This document shows positions 8,766 through 17,420 of a stretch of DNA of 64,000 nt, piece after piece. A program made the translations under genes and the position numbers. A model generated the notes under the pieces. It made no database searches, was not told the DNA's origin, and was given only the letters and a program-made list of their open reading frames with translations. Numbering within the stretch: position 1 is the first letter of the stretch; every line of letters starts with the position of its first letter. This stretch comes from CALFVT01 sp039989855 (GTDB lineage: Bacteria; Pseudomonadota; Alphaproteobacteria; Caulobacterales; Maricaulaceae): positions 1 to 64,000 of the forward strand of contig JBDXGZ010000024.1 in the NCBI GenBank assembly GCA_039989855.1, written 5' to 3'.

Positions 8766-9857
8766 TTAATTGAGACTTAGCGTTTCAAGCGCGAGCACTT
8801 TAGAGCGCCACGTCGCATGCTCTTCTGCATTCATCGGAATCAGGCCTTTTTCAGACAGATATCCGTCTTCGCCGCTTGCGCGAGGGCTAGTGAACTCTGT
8901 CAGATATTCTGTAATGCCAGGCACAGTTCCAACCACGTCTTTCTTTACGTAGAAATAAAGCGAACGAGAAACGGGGTAAGCGCCGTCTGCAATATTTTCA
9001 AAGGTTGGCGGGGTGTCGTTAACGAGGCTGCCTTGAACACTATCACCGTTTTGATCCAAGAAACCAAACCCAAAAATACCAAGCGCATTCGGATTCGCGT
9101 TTAGTTTACGGACAATCAAATTGTCATTTTCGCCGGCTTCGATGAAACCATCGTCTTCACGGAAGGCATGACAAATCGCCTTATATTTATTTTTATCCGT
9201 TTTCTTGAGAGCTTTGATCCAATCGAAGGTCTGGCAGCCGCCTTCCATCGCAAGCTCAACAAAAGCATCGCGCGTTCCAGACGTTGGTGGCGGCCCCATG
9301 ATTTCAATTTTTGTATTTTTAAGAGCAGGATTGATATCGCTCCAATTCATATAATCATTTGGCTTTAGACCACCTTTTCCATCAGGTACATCTTTCGCTA
9401 ATGCAAGATAGAGCTCGCGCAAGGTCAATTCCATGCGCTCAGATTTGGTGGAATTGGCAACGACGATTCCGTCATATCCAACTTTGACTTCAACGATGTC
9501 ATTGATGCCATTTTCAGCGCAGCGCTCAACTTCGGAGGACTTAATGCGGCGAGACGCATTCGTGATATCAGGGTAGTTATCACCAAGCCCAGAACAGAAG
9601 AGCTTCAAGCCACCGCCAGACCCTGTTGATTCCACAATCGGCGTCTTAAATGATGTGCTGCGGCCGAAGTTTTCGGCCACTGTCGTTGCAAAGGGATAAA
9701 CCGTTGATGATCCAACGATTTTAATCTGATCGCGTCCAGCCACCGCAGTCGCGGCTTTAGGTGCTGAAGCCGTTGTTTCAGCTGTATCATTTCTAGCGTT
9801 GTCGCAAGCGGCCAAAGTGACGGCAACAATGCCGCTTAGTAAATATCTCTTAAACAT
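8766..9857 (-). CDS. pstS: phosphate-binding lipoprotein PstS
   Basis: The periplasmic phosphate receptor of the Pst importer. With the start MFKRYLLSG the 363-residue product has a lipoprotein signal ending TLAAC (Cys18), so it is likely membrane-tethered; an upstream in-frame start would add six residues. The mature part begins the PstS fold with IVGSSTVYPFA, and TSGTRDAF forms part of the phosphate site. It follows the porin gene closely and precedes pstC without a gap. Confidence 0.94.
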   Translation of the reverse strand: MFKRYLLSGIVAVTLAACDNARNDTAETTASAPKAATAVAGRDQIKIVGSSTVYPFATTVAENFGRSTSFKTPIVESTGSGGGLKLFCSGLGDNYPDITNASRRIKSSEVERCAENGINDIVEVKVGYDGIVVANSTKSERMELTLRELYLALAKDVPDGKGGLKPNDYMNWSDINPALKNTKIEIMGPPPTSGTRDAFVELAMEGGCQTFDWIKALKKTDKNKYKAICHAFREDDGFIEAGENDNLIVRKLNANPNALGIFGFGFLDQNGDSVQGSLVNDTPPTFENIADGAYPVSRSLYFYVKKDVVGTVPGITEYLTEFTSPRASGEDGYLSEKGLIPMNAEEHATWRSKVLALETLSLN

Positions 9858-9880
9858 AGTCTTTTCCTTCGACACTAAAC

Positions 9881-11098
9881 CTAAAAATCAAACTGCAAAC
9901 GCGCCACAAATCCGTCGACGGTGTCGTCAGTCAACGTCGCATCTGCAACGGCCGCTGCAAACTCATCCTGTAAGCCTAGGCTTGGTCCGACATTCGGTCC
10001 TGATAAAGTCGCATCTGAATTAAAATAGTTAAACTGCAAACGCGTTTGCTTGTGCAGCCACCAGTTTACGCCAACCGCAAATGTATCCAGATCACCGCCC
10101 TCGATGCCTTCATCCGTCAAATCAAGAGAATCGTAACGCGCATTGATTGAGACCGCGCCCCAACCGCCTTCTGTCACCGGATTGTCGACTGTGACACGTT
10201 TGAATTTCCCGACGGAGTAATTCCGCTTGCCGCCAAAGACGTAACCACCGCCGATAGACCACCCGTTAAAACTCGGGTCTTCCGTACAGACGGTTGAGTC
10301 TTCCGCGCAATCTGCATTGACCACAGTATATTCACCGATGGCCCAAGCCTGTCCAAATAAAGCCGCTAATTCACCGCCGAAGAATGTATCGCTTTCCGCC
10401 ACGCGGCCGGTGGAAATAATGCGGCCCGTTTGTTCAACAAATGGACGCTGACGATAACGCAAATCATCGGCATCATTTTGGTCACGATGTCGGAATGAGG
10501 CACCCGTATGGATGAGGCCGCCTGAAACGTCGAATTTATAAACGGCACGGCCCGCAACAGCGAAGCCTTCATTGCCATCATTATTTTCGATCTCTTCGAG
10601 GTTTTCCCCAAAAATGCCTAATTGCACTTGATAATTATCAGATTTTGTCGAGATTTCGAAACCGACACGACGATCAAGTTCAAATGCGTCCGTAAAGGCT
10701 GCACGTTCAATGAGGTCTTCATCGAGAGATGAGTTGGCCTCTTGTAGTGAGTTTTGTGTTTTAAAATGACCTGCCTTAAAACTTATAGGGCTACCGTTGG
10801 GTTTCCACGACAAATAAGCGTCTTCAAGATTTACATCGCCGCTCTCATCAAAAGTGGTCTCAATCTTATATTTTAAGTTTTTACCAAATTGACCATGACC
10901 TTTAAGGCGAGCGCGGCGCAGCGCCGTTGCGTCAACATCAAAATCTGTATTGTCAGAGCTGGCTGACGCATAGTCCACATGCAAACGTCCACCGAGTTTA
11001 ATCGTAAAATCATCCTGCGCAGATACAGACGGAACCGCCAGCATTGATAGTACAAGAACTGAAGCGGCCATATTGGCTTTTTTTAAAATCGTCATCAC
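9881..11098 (-). CDS. phosphate-selective porin (OprO/OprP family)
   Basis: A 405-residue outer-membrane beta-barrel with a signal peptide ending about residue 27 (PSVSA-QDD) and a C-terminal aromatic residue (ending RLQFDF), as outer-membrane proteins have. The body carries the OprP-type pattern, including RRARLKGHGQFGKNLKYK, SFKAGHFKTQNSLQE and ELDRRVGFEIS. It is the first gene of the pst operon, which strongly supports phosphate or polyphosphate uptake. Ion selectivity itself is inferred from family and context. Confidence 0.9.
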   Translation of the reverse strand: MMTILKKANMAASVLVLSMLAVPSVSAQDDFTIKLGGRLHVDYASASSDNTDFDVDATALRRARLKGHGQFGKNLKYKIETTFDESGDVNLEDAYLSWKPNGSPISFKAGHFKTQNSLQEANSSLDEDLIERAAFTDAFELDRRVGFEISTKSDNYQVQLGIFGENLEEIENNDGNEGFAVAGRAVYKFDVSGGLIHTGASFRHRDQNDADDLRYRQRPFVEQTGRIISTGRVAESDTFFGGELAALFGQAWAIGEYTVVNADCAEDSTVCTEDPSFNGWSIGGGYVFGGKRNYSVGKFKRVTVDNPVTEGGWGAVSINARYDSLDLTDEGIEGGDLDTFAVGVNWWLHKQTRLQFNYFNSDATLSGPNVGPSLGLQDEFAAAVADATLTDDTVDGFVARLQFDF

Positions 11099-11221
11099 TA
11101 ACCTCTTAATTAGACGTTTATCTTGCGAGTCGTGTTTGTAAGACCACGCTCAATATGCGGCGCTATGTCAAAGAGAGATGACAAATAGATATTATTTTTG
11201 TGATGGTTCTATCTATTTTTT

Positions 11222-11238
11222 ACGACATTTTTGTGACG
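11222..11238 (-). promoter_or_regulatory. Pho-box candidate upstream of the porin-pst operon
   Basis: On the minus strand cGTCACaaaaatGTCGT holds two GTCA-like half-sites repeated with an 11-base period, the spacing of PhoB direct repeats. It lies about 125 bases before the porin start. PhoB control of pst genes is established in general; this particular box is imperfect. Apart from this and the short open stretch at 11315-11476, the region 11099-11621 shows nothing I can name. Confidence 0.45.
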
Positions 11239-11314
11239 CCCACGGGAAGGTAAATCGACTATGAAGTATCGAGTGACTATCGTCACGCTTAATCCCTTTC
11301 GTCTGCCCCGCATC

Positions 11315-11476
11315 CTAATCAATGCCGCCACGACCTAGCCCGCGGTTTTGATTCGCTTGCGTCAAATAAATCCCAAAAAGAATAATAGAAAGCCAGCGCA
11401 CCCACTGATCTTTAGGGCTGTTGAAACCTAAGATAGCCAATAAATAAGGAGTAAAGCAATCGTCATTAAAAAAACA
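11315..11476 (-). other. 53-codon open stretch without ATG, membrane-like peptide
   Basis: Minus-strand bases 11476-11315 stay open for 53 codons, ending TAG. The reading includes FTPYLLAILGFNSPKDQW, RWLSIILFGIYLTQANQ and NRGLGRGGID, which looks more like a real protein than random sequence (one hydrophobic helix and a soluble tail). There is no ATG or GTG; a TTG at 11438-11440 would give 41 residues. It could be a small protein with a rare start or the tail of a decayed gene. Function unknown. Confidence 0.3.
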
Positions 11477-11621
11477 TCTTCAAAGCGAGGCGTTTAAAAA
11501 GTTATCTCTTCGGGTAGATGGTCTATCACCACGTAAGTTCTCTCTTTTAAATACAGTAACGCTGCAACTTATATAATCAAGAGGCATGACAGGCGCAGGA
11601 AAACCCGCTAGGAGGCTCGGT

Positions 11622-12830
11622 ATGAATAAAACTATACTCCTTATTATTGGCGGCGGAATTGCAGCTTATAAATCTTTGTTCCTCATTCGGGAATTGGCGC
11701 GGCGCGGGATTAAGTCTCGGGTAATCATTACCAAGGGCGGGACGGAATTTGTCACGCCGCTGTCGGCGGGGGCCTTGACGGGCGAGACGGTGTTTACCGA
11801 TCTGTTTGACCTGACGGACGAAGCGGAGATGGGTCATATTGAATTGTCCCGCAGCGCCGACCTTGTTGTGGTTGCGCCTGCGACGGCTGACCTGTTGGCT
11901 AAGGCCGCGCACGGCATTGCGAATGACCTCGCGACGACGACTTTGATGGCGACGGATAAGCGCGTGCTCTATGTGCCTGCCATGAATGTACGCATGTGGG
12001 AAGCGGCGGCGACTCAGCGAAATGTCAAACAGCTTGCGAATGACGGGGCTTATTTTGTTGGGCCAGATGCAGGCGATATGGCTTGCGGTGAATTTGGGCC
12101 GGGCCGTATGTCCGAACCTGACGCGGTTGCTGATCATATTGAAAGCTTGCTGCAAGGAGACACCAGCCTCGACGGCATGCGCGCCCCGAAGCCGCTCCTC
12201 GGTAAACATATTGTTTTGACGGCAGGGCCAACGCGCGAGCCGATAGACCCTGTGCGGTATTTGTCTAATCATTCGTCTGGCAAGCAAGGCTACGCCATTG
12301 CTGCGGCGCTTGCGAACCTTGGGGCGAAAGTGACACTTGTGTCTGGCCCTGTGAGCCTCACCCCACCGCACGGCGTTGATGTTGTTAATGTGGAGAGCGC
12401 GCGTGATATGCTGGCGGCGTGTGAGAGCGCTCTACCTGCGGATTGTTTTATTGCCGTGGCAGCTGTGGCCGATTGGCGGCCAACGGCGTGTGGGGATAAA
12501 AAGATCAAAAAGGATAAGGACGGGATTCCACCAATGATCCTTGAAGAAAACCCTGACATTTTAAAAACCATATCAAACGCGAACAACAGGCCTGAATTGG
12601 TGGTTGGTTTCGCGGCTGAGACGAATGACGTCATTGAACATGCGCAGTCGAAACTCAAAAAGAAAAAGTGCAATTGGATTGTTGCGAATGATGTCTCGGG
12701 CGATGTGATGGGTGGCGACTATAATGAAATGATCTTGGTGACGCCTGATGATGTCACCCGTTGGCCGCGTCAGACGAAGCCAAGTGCGGCGCGTCAATTG
12801 GCGCTTAAAATTGCTGAGGCGTTATCGTGA
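11622..12830 (+). CDS. coaBC: bifunctional phosphopantothenoylcysteine decarboxylase/synthetase
   Basis: Makes 4'-phosphopantetheine for coenzyme A in two steps. The N-terminal CoaC flavoprotein half has IGGGIAAYKSL (about 7-17), the PAMN motif in YVPAMNVRMW and the catalytic Cys in MACGEFGPGRM. The C-terminal CoaB half begins LTAGPTREPIDPVRYLSN and ends near residue 400. The start chosen (MNKTILLIIGGG) has an AGGAGG Shine-Dalgarno seven bases upstream; an upstream ATG at 11586 would add 12 residues without such a site. The 402-residue product is of normal length. It overlaps the next gene by four bases. An open minus-strand frame over the same region is a shadow. Confidence 0.96.
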   Translation: MNKTILLIIGGGIAAYKSLFLIRELARRGIKSRVIITKGGTEFVTPLSAGALTGETVFTDLFDLTDEAEMGHIELSRSADLVVVAPATADLLAKAAHGIANDLATTTLMATDKRVLYVPAMNVRMWEAAATQRNVKQLANDGAYFVGPDAGDMACGEFGPGRMSEPDAVADHIESLLQGDTSLDGMRAPKPLLGKHIVLTAGPTREPIDPVRYLSNHSSGKQGYAIAAALANLGAKVTLVSGPVSLTPPHGVDVVNVESARDMLAACESALPADCFIAVAAVADWRPTACGDKKIKKDKDGIPPMILEENPDILKTISNANNRPELVVGFAAETNDVIEHAQSKLKKKKCNWIVANDVSGDVMGGDYNEMILVTPDDVTRWPRQTKPSAARQLALKIAEALS

Positions 12831-14008
12831 GGGAAGTTCACCTAACAAAAATTCTAGGGTATATGCTCCTGTTAAGTGTGGTGGTGACGCCAAATGCGTG
12901 GGCGGATAATATTGCCGATTGCGAAGCTCTAATTGCTGAAACGGTGGAAGACATAGAGACGAGCGGATCGGCTTTGATTTCGAGCTACCGTCCTGCGGGG
13001 GCGTTCCTCAGCTCTGTTTATGATGACGAGGACGGCCATATTGAAGAGATTGACGGCTATAAAATCAGAGCGGTGTTTTGCAAACGTCGTAGCGCTATTC
13101 CGACCTTACGTGATTTTCCGATTTTGGCTACTGGGACGGCTTTGTCATTGTCGCAAAATTTCGATTCTACCCTCAGCGATGTCACATTAACGCGCTTTAT
13201 CGACGGCGAGTTTAAAACCACCTATTCAGGTCCAGGGCTAGATCCACAAGAGGACGTCGTGCTTGCGGATGTTTTAGATGTTTTTAATTTACAACAGCAT
13301 GAGTTGACCTCAAAAGAAGAGCCTACCCTTGAGGGTGGCGGAAATAAAGAAGATAAAACCACCACTAAATCCGTCGTTGAGGACAAGGATATTTTGAAGG
13401 ATGAAGCGATTGCGACTCAAGAGCTAGGGCTCGATGTTAAGCTCATAGAAGAGGCGTCAGGAGACGTTTCAAAAGAGATTGTAGAGCTTGCTTCGCGTGA
13501 GGTCATTGTTGAGGGTGAAGCAATAGCTGAAGCGTCAAAGGCAAGTCAGAATGCGAACGTTTCATCAACGACGCATGTGAGTGTGCCGACGAAATCGGAA
13601 GTTGCTGAATTTGATGCCCGTTGCCGAATTGTGACGCGGGATGCGTTTGGAACGATCAATGAAACCCCTCTATCGTCTGCAGGTCTACAGAATAATCTCG
13701 ATACGACCCCAGCTTTTCTCATGCCTTTGCCAACGGGTTTAAAAATAGAAGCTATAAAATGTGAACGTGATACGCTTACTCCTGGTGTGAATGATTATAA
13801 AGTGGCGCGAGCTGGATATCCCTTCTTCTATTTTGTCAAAGTTGATGATTGGGCCGTGCAACGGTCAGCGGCGCTTGAATTTGTTGGAGGTAAATACCGA
13901 ATGAATTTATTGGAAGGTGATTTTACCGATCAAGAACTGATTGACGCTAAGGCGCGAATCTTATCATTCAATGCCAATATCGACTTAAGTGAAGGGCTTA
14001 CCAAATAA
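12827..14008 (+). CDS. exported protein of unknown function
   Basis: A 393-residue protein that I do not recognise. It starts with GTG overlapping the coaBC stop (GTGA) and ends overlapping the dut start (TAATG), so it is locked into an operon with two conserved metabolic genes. Residues 1-26 form a signal peptide ending NAWA. A folded N-terminal part (about 27-155) with cysteines is followed by an acidic, lysine-rich linker of low complexity (about 160-255), then a second folded part (about 260-390) that again has cysteines (ARCRIVTRDAFG, IKCERDT). The two halves look alike in outline, both with an FxDAxCR/IxxIKCE-type pattern, which suggests a duplicated periplasmic domain. The role is unknown. 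Confidence 0.75.
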   Translation: MREVHLTKILGYMLLLSVVVTPNAWADNIADCEALIAETVEDIETSGSALISSYRPAGAFLSSVYDDEDGHIEEIDGYKIRAVFCKRRSAIPTLRDFPILATGTALSLSQNFDSTLSDVTLTRFIDGEFKTTYSGPGLDPQEDVVLADVLDVFNLQQHELTSKEEPTLEGGGNKEDKTTTKSVVEDKDILKDEAIATQELGLDVKLIEEASGDVSKEIVELASREVIVEGEAIAEASKASQNANVSSTTHVSVPTKSEVAEFDARCRIVTRDAFGTINETPLSSAGLQNNLDTTPAFLMPLPTGLKIEAIKCERDTLTPGVNDYKVARAGYPFFYFVKVDDWAVQRSAALEFVGGKYRMNLLEGDFTDQELIDAKARILSFNANIDLSEGLTK

Positions 14009-14463
14009 TGAGTTTATATGTTGAATTAAAACCGCTTGAGCATTTTGGTGATTTAGCGCTGCCAGCCTATGAAACGGTTTTAGCGGCAGGAGCTGACCTC
14101 CGGGCAGCTGTTGATGCAAATCAACCGATGATACTAAAACCTGGGGAACGCGCCCTTGTGCCAACAGGTTTTGCCATGGCTCTGCCCGCAGGATATGAGG
14201 CGCAAATACGCCCTCGCTCAGGACTAGCTTATAAGCACGGCGTGACCTGCCTGAATACCCCCGGAACGATTGACGCTGATTACCGCGGCGAGGTGAAAGT
14301 CTTGCTGATTAATCACGGTCAAGAGCCGTTTACCATCAACCGAGGCGAACGGATTGCGCAAATGGTAATTGCACCTATCACCCAACCTGAATTTACCCGC
14401 GTTGACATTTTATCAGAGACGGCACGCGGTGAGGGTGGCTTCGGAAGTACGGGAACGGCTTAG
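14008..14463 (+). CDS. dut: deoxyuridine 5'-triphosphate nucleotidohydrolase
   Basis: Hydrolyses dUTP to dUMP, keeping uracil out of DNA and feeding dTMP synthesis. The 151-residue trimeric-type dUTPase shows all five motifs: AGADLRAAV (I), RPRSGLAYKHG (II), GTIDADYRGEVKVLLINHG (III), RGERIAQMVI (IV) and the flexible GEGGFGSTG tail (V). The stop codon overlaps that of the convergent GT2 gene. Confidence 0.97.
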   Translation: MSLYVELKPLEHFGDLALPAYETVLAAGADLRAAVDANQPMILKPGERALVPTGFAMALPAGYEAQIRPRSGLAYKHGVTCLNTPGTIDADYRGEVKVLLINHGQEPFTINRGERIAQMVIAPITQPEFTRVDILSETARGEGGFGSTGTA

Positions 14464-15518
14464 CCTGTTTGATTGTTCACAACGGCTTGTAGGCTATTGT
14501 AAGCTTTTTGCGGCTCAGCCGCATTTACCTCTACAGTTTCACGGCGATTTCTGAGTTGAATGCCTCCTGTGAGGCCTTCACCGCGAGCAGGCGCGAGCGA
14601 GAGATAATGAATACGCTTTTGCTCGGCGCGGCTGCGGGCTACTGAATCGAGTATCATACCTGACATGAAACACATCATGCCAGCCATCATAAGGGTCATG
14701 GCTAAAATCCATGTAGGCATACGCGACACGAGGCCTGTCTGGAAATATTCAATAATAACGGGCGTCATGAACAGGCCAGAGGCGGCGAAAAACCCAAGGG
14801 CTAAAATGCCGAAAAAAGCAAAGGGCCGTGTTTCCTTCATCAACATGCTCATCATGCGGAGGATTTTAAATCCGTCTTTAAAGGTGGAGAGCTTACTTTC
14901 AGACCCTTCACCTCGGCGACCATAGGCGGTCGGAATTTCGGCCGTAGGAAGCCTGAGGATAGAGGCATGAACGGACATTTCTGTCTCGATCTCAAAGCCA
15001 GGGCTGACAGCGGGAAAGCTCTTGGCAAAGCGGCGCGTGAAGACACGATAGCCCGAAAAAATATCATTAAAGTCGCGGCCAAATAACGTCTGGTAAACAA
15101 TGTTGAAGATTTTATTACCAAAGGCATGACCTTTGCGGCCTGCGTCAATGGTCACGTCTTCGCGCACACCGACAACCATATCAAGACGATCATCTAAGAG
15201 GTGCTGGACAAGCTCAGGCGCTTTCGCGGCGTCATATGTGTCATCACCGTCGGCCATAATATATATGTCAGCTTCAATATCAGCAAACATTTGCCGTACC
15301 ACATTGCCTTTGCCTTGTCGGCGGGATGGAATAACAATCGCTCCTGCTCGGGCCGCTTGCTCGGACGTATCGTCAGATGAATTATTATCATAAACATAGA
15401 TGCGCGACTGAGGCAGGGCGCGTCTGAAATCTAAAACAACCTTGGCGATGGATTGTCCTTCATTATAACATGGCAGTAAAATAGCGAGATCATAATCTTG
15501 AAAGGAATGTGACGGCAT
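14460..15518 (-). CDS. GT2 glycosyltransferase with C-terminal membrane helices
   Basis: A 352-residue family 2 glycosyltransferase of the dolichol-phosphate-mannose-synthase type. It begins ILLPCYNEGQSIAKVV (about 12-27), carries the DNNSSDDT segment and the metal-binding DGDDTYD (about 90-96) and ends with two hydrophobic helices (about 235-300). Such enzymes transfer a sugar from a nucleotide donor to polyprenyl phosphate or a related acceptor. It is divergent from, and shares an 86-base promoter region with, a GT-C-like membrane protein, so the two may act in one envelope pathway. The sugar is unknown. Confidence 0.85.
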   Translation of the reverse strand: MPSHSFQDYDLAILLPCYNEGQSIAKVVLDFRRALPQSRIYVYDNNSSDDTSEQAARAGAIVIPSRRQGKGNVVRQMFADIEADIYIMADGDDTYDAAKAPELVQHLLDDRLDMVVGVREDVTIDAGRKGHAFGNKIFNIVYQTLFGRDFNDIFSGYRVFTRRFAKSFPAVSPGFEIETEMSVHASILRLPTAEIPTAYGRRGEGSESKLSTFKDGFKILRMMSMLMKETRPFAFFGILALGFFAASGLFMTPVIIEYFQTGLVSRMPTWILAMTLMMAGMMCFMSGMILDSVARSRAEQKRIHYLSLAPARGEGLTGGIQLRNRRETVEVNAAEPQKAYNSLQAVVNNQTG

Positions 15519-15604
15519 TTTTAACCTCAGTTTTATTATATTTTGTCTTTAATTAAGACATGTTGGTTAAAACTTGGTTTGCACAAGCAAATAAAAGGGT
15601 GAAA

Positions 15605-17419
15605 ATGCTAAAACGGCTATTAGGTTTGAAGGCTTGGGTTGCATTAACGGCAATTTTTCTGCTTCTCATTGTCATGTTCTCCTTGTCGGGGAAATTTACA
15701 GAGATTGCCACGGGCAATGATGACATCATGCGCTTGGTGCAAATTCGAGATGTTTTAGCAGGTCAAAGCTGGTATGATCATATGCAGTACCGCATGGGCC
15801 CAGAGGGCGGGACGGCTATGCATTGGTCACGTATTATTGACGCGCCGATTATTGGTCTGACTTTATTTTTCGACTTGTTCCTGCCGCGCGAGACGGCCGA
15901 GTCTTTTGCCATATTCTTATGGCCTATTCTAACGGGCATGGCTTTGATCGTAGCCTTGGATTTGTGGCGCAAAGATAATCCGCGTGAAGATTTACGTCCC
16001 TTTGTCTGGGGATTTGGCTGCGCTATTTTATTAATCCTGTTTGTCACATTTTACATGTTCCATCCGGGGCGGATTGATCATCATAACGTACAGATGGGCG
16101 CGCTTATCCTCGCCTTTGTTGCTTTGTCTGATCCAAATTTCAAAGCTCGGCGCTTTGCCCTAGCGGGAATTATGACGGGGTTATCTTTAGCTATAGGTAC
16201 TGAAGCTTTATTGTTTTTAGGTGTGAACTGCGCCTTTGTCGCTTTGCTTTGGGCTTTTAAAGGGCAGGCGGTGGCGCGCGCGGTGCGGATGTTTGGCGCG
16301 GGCTTTGGGCTCACCGCTGTAATTGGGTTTCTCATTGATACAGCCCCAAACGCTTACGGCGTCATCAGTTGCGATGCTTTAAATATTAATTATCTGGTTT
16401 TAGCCCTCTGCGGTGGATTGGGTCTTGCTATCCTGACGTATATTTCAAAATTAGATAATAGGGTTCGCCGCTTTGTTGGGCTTGTTGGTTTGGGCGTCAT
16501 TGTTTTTGCCGTTCTATTGTTGATGTCGCCAAGTTGTTTGACAAACCCTCTCGGTGAATTGCCGCAAACGGCCCAAACCTTCTGGCTTGATAATGTAGAA
16601 GAGGCGCAACCCCTTTGGTCAAAACGCGGACTAACGAATGGGGTGTTTATCTATTTCATCGGTTTCATTAGCTTCGCAGGGATTATCTCTCTCCTAAGGT
16701 ATAAACGTCAAGGCTTTACGGCAGGTCATATCTATCAGCTGGCTCTCACGGCGGTGATTGTCTTGATGATTACCTATCAAATCCGGTATTTCGTATTCGG
16801 CGTTGTGATCGGGACGTTCTTGCTCATTCCGTGGGCGGCCGAACAATTTGTTGAAGGCAAGGCGAAATCAAAAGATAGCGTGGCTTATATATTCGCTCTC
16901 GCCCTCAGCTGCGTATCTTTTTGGCATGTGCCTAGCGTGATCATGATGCACTTTAATCCTGATGAAGACAAGACGGTCGTCGCCTCCAGTAATGTCGGAG
17001 TAGACGGAGTTGAAAATAGTGACAGTGAAGAGGAAACGGATATTTGCTTCCCTGATGTTTTAGAAGATTATCTTAATGGGCGTGCGCCGACCACAATCTT
17101 AGCCGAGCCTAATTTAACCTCTCCTATTTTGCTGCTGACAGATCATCGTGCGCTTAACGGAAATTATCACCGGAACGGCGTTGGTATTGATATGGCTGTC
17201 AGAGTCTTCCTCAGTACGCCGCACGAGGCAGCGCTTACAATGGCTAAGCATAATATGGATTTAGTGATCTATTGCGACGATCGGTCAGCCTATAAGGTTT
17301 ACGCAGCGGATGGCGAGGGTAACTTCACGGACCATTTAATTGCGAATGATTTACCTGCGGCCTTCGTGAAAGTGAACCAGGCGAGTGATGATCATGTCTC
17401 TGTCTGGCGTCTTAAGTAA
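15605..17419 (+). CDS. multi-pass membrane glycosyltransferase-like protein (GT-C type)
   Basis: A 604-residue protein with about ten to twelve hydrophobic helices and a soluble C-terminal domain (about 465-604). After the first helix come the acidic motif GNDDIMRLVQIRD and QYRMGPEGGTAMHWSR, and a second loop has HPGRIDHHNVQ. This layout resembles GT-C enzymes that use polyprenyl-linked sugars, though I cannot name the subfamily. The start at 15605 follows an AAAAGGGTG Shine-Dalgarno; an upstream ATG at 15560 lacks one. Its neighbour, the divergent GT2 gene, could supply its lipid-linked substrate. It converges on gpsA with one base between stops. Confidence 0.7.
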   Translation: MLKRLLGLKAWVALTAIFLLLIVMFSLSGKFTEIATGNDDIMRLVQIRDVLAGQSWYDHMQYRMGPEGGTAMHWSRIIDAPIIGLTLFFDLFLPRETAESFAIFLWPILTGMALIVALDLWRKDNPREDLRPFVWGFGCAILLILFVTFYMFHPGRIDHHNVQMGALILAFVALSDPNFKARRFALAGIMTGLSLAIGTEALLFLGVNCAFVALLWAFKGQAVARAVRMFGAGFGLTAVIGFLIDTAPNAYGVISCDALNINYLVLALCGGLGLAILTYISKLDNRVRRFVGLVGLGVIVFAVLLLMSPSCLTNPLGELPQTAQTFWLDNVEEAQPLWSKRGLTNGVFIYFIGFISFAGIISLLRYKRQGFTAGHIYQLALTAVIVLMITYQIRYFVFGVVIGTFLLIPWAAEQFVEGKAKSKDSVAYIFALALSCVSFWHVPSVIMMHFNPDEDKTVVASSNVGVDGVENSDSEEETDICFPDVLEDYLNGRAPTTILAEPNLTSPILLLTDHRALNGNYHRNGVGIDMAVRVFLSTPHEAALTMAKHNMDLVIYCDDRSAYKVYAADGEGNFTDHLIANDLPAAFVKVNQASDDHVSVWRLK

Positions 17420-17420
17420 G

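Noticed and set aside
11577..12371. 264-codon minus-strand open frame opposite coaBC
   Set aside because: Arg/His-rich composition with no domain; coaBC on the other strand is certain, so this is a shadow of its codon bias.
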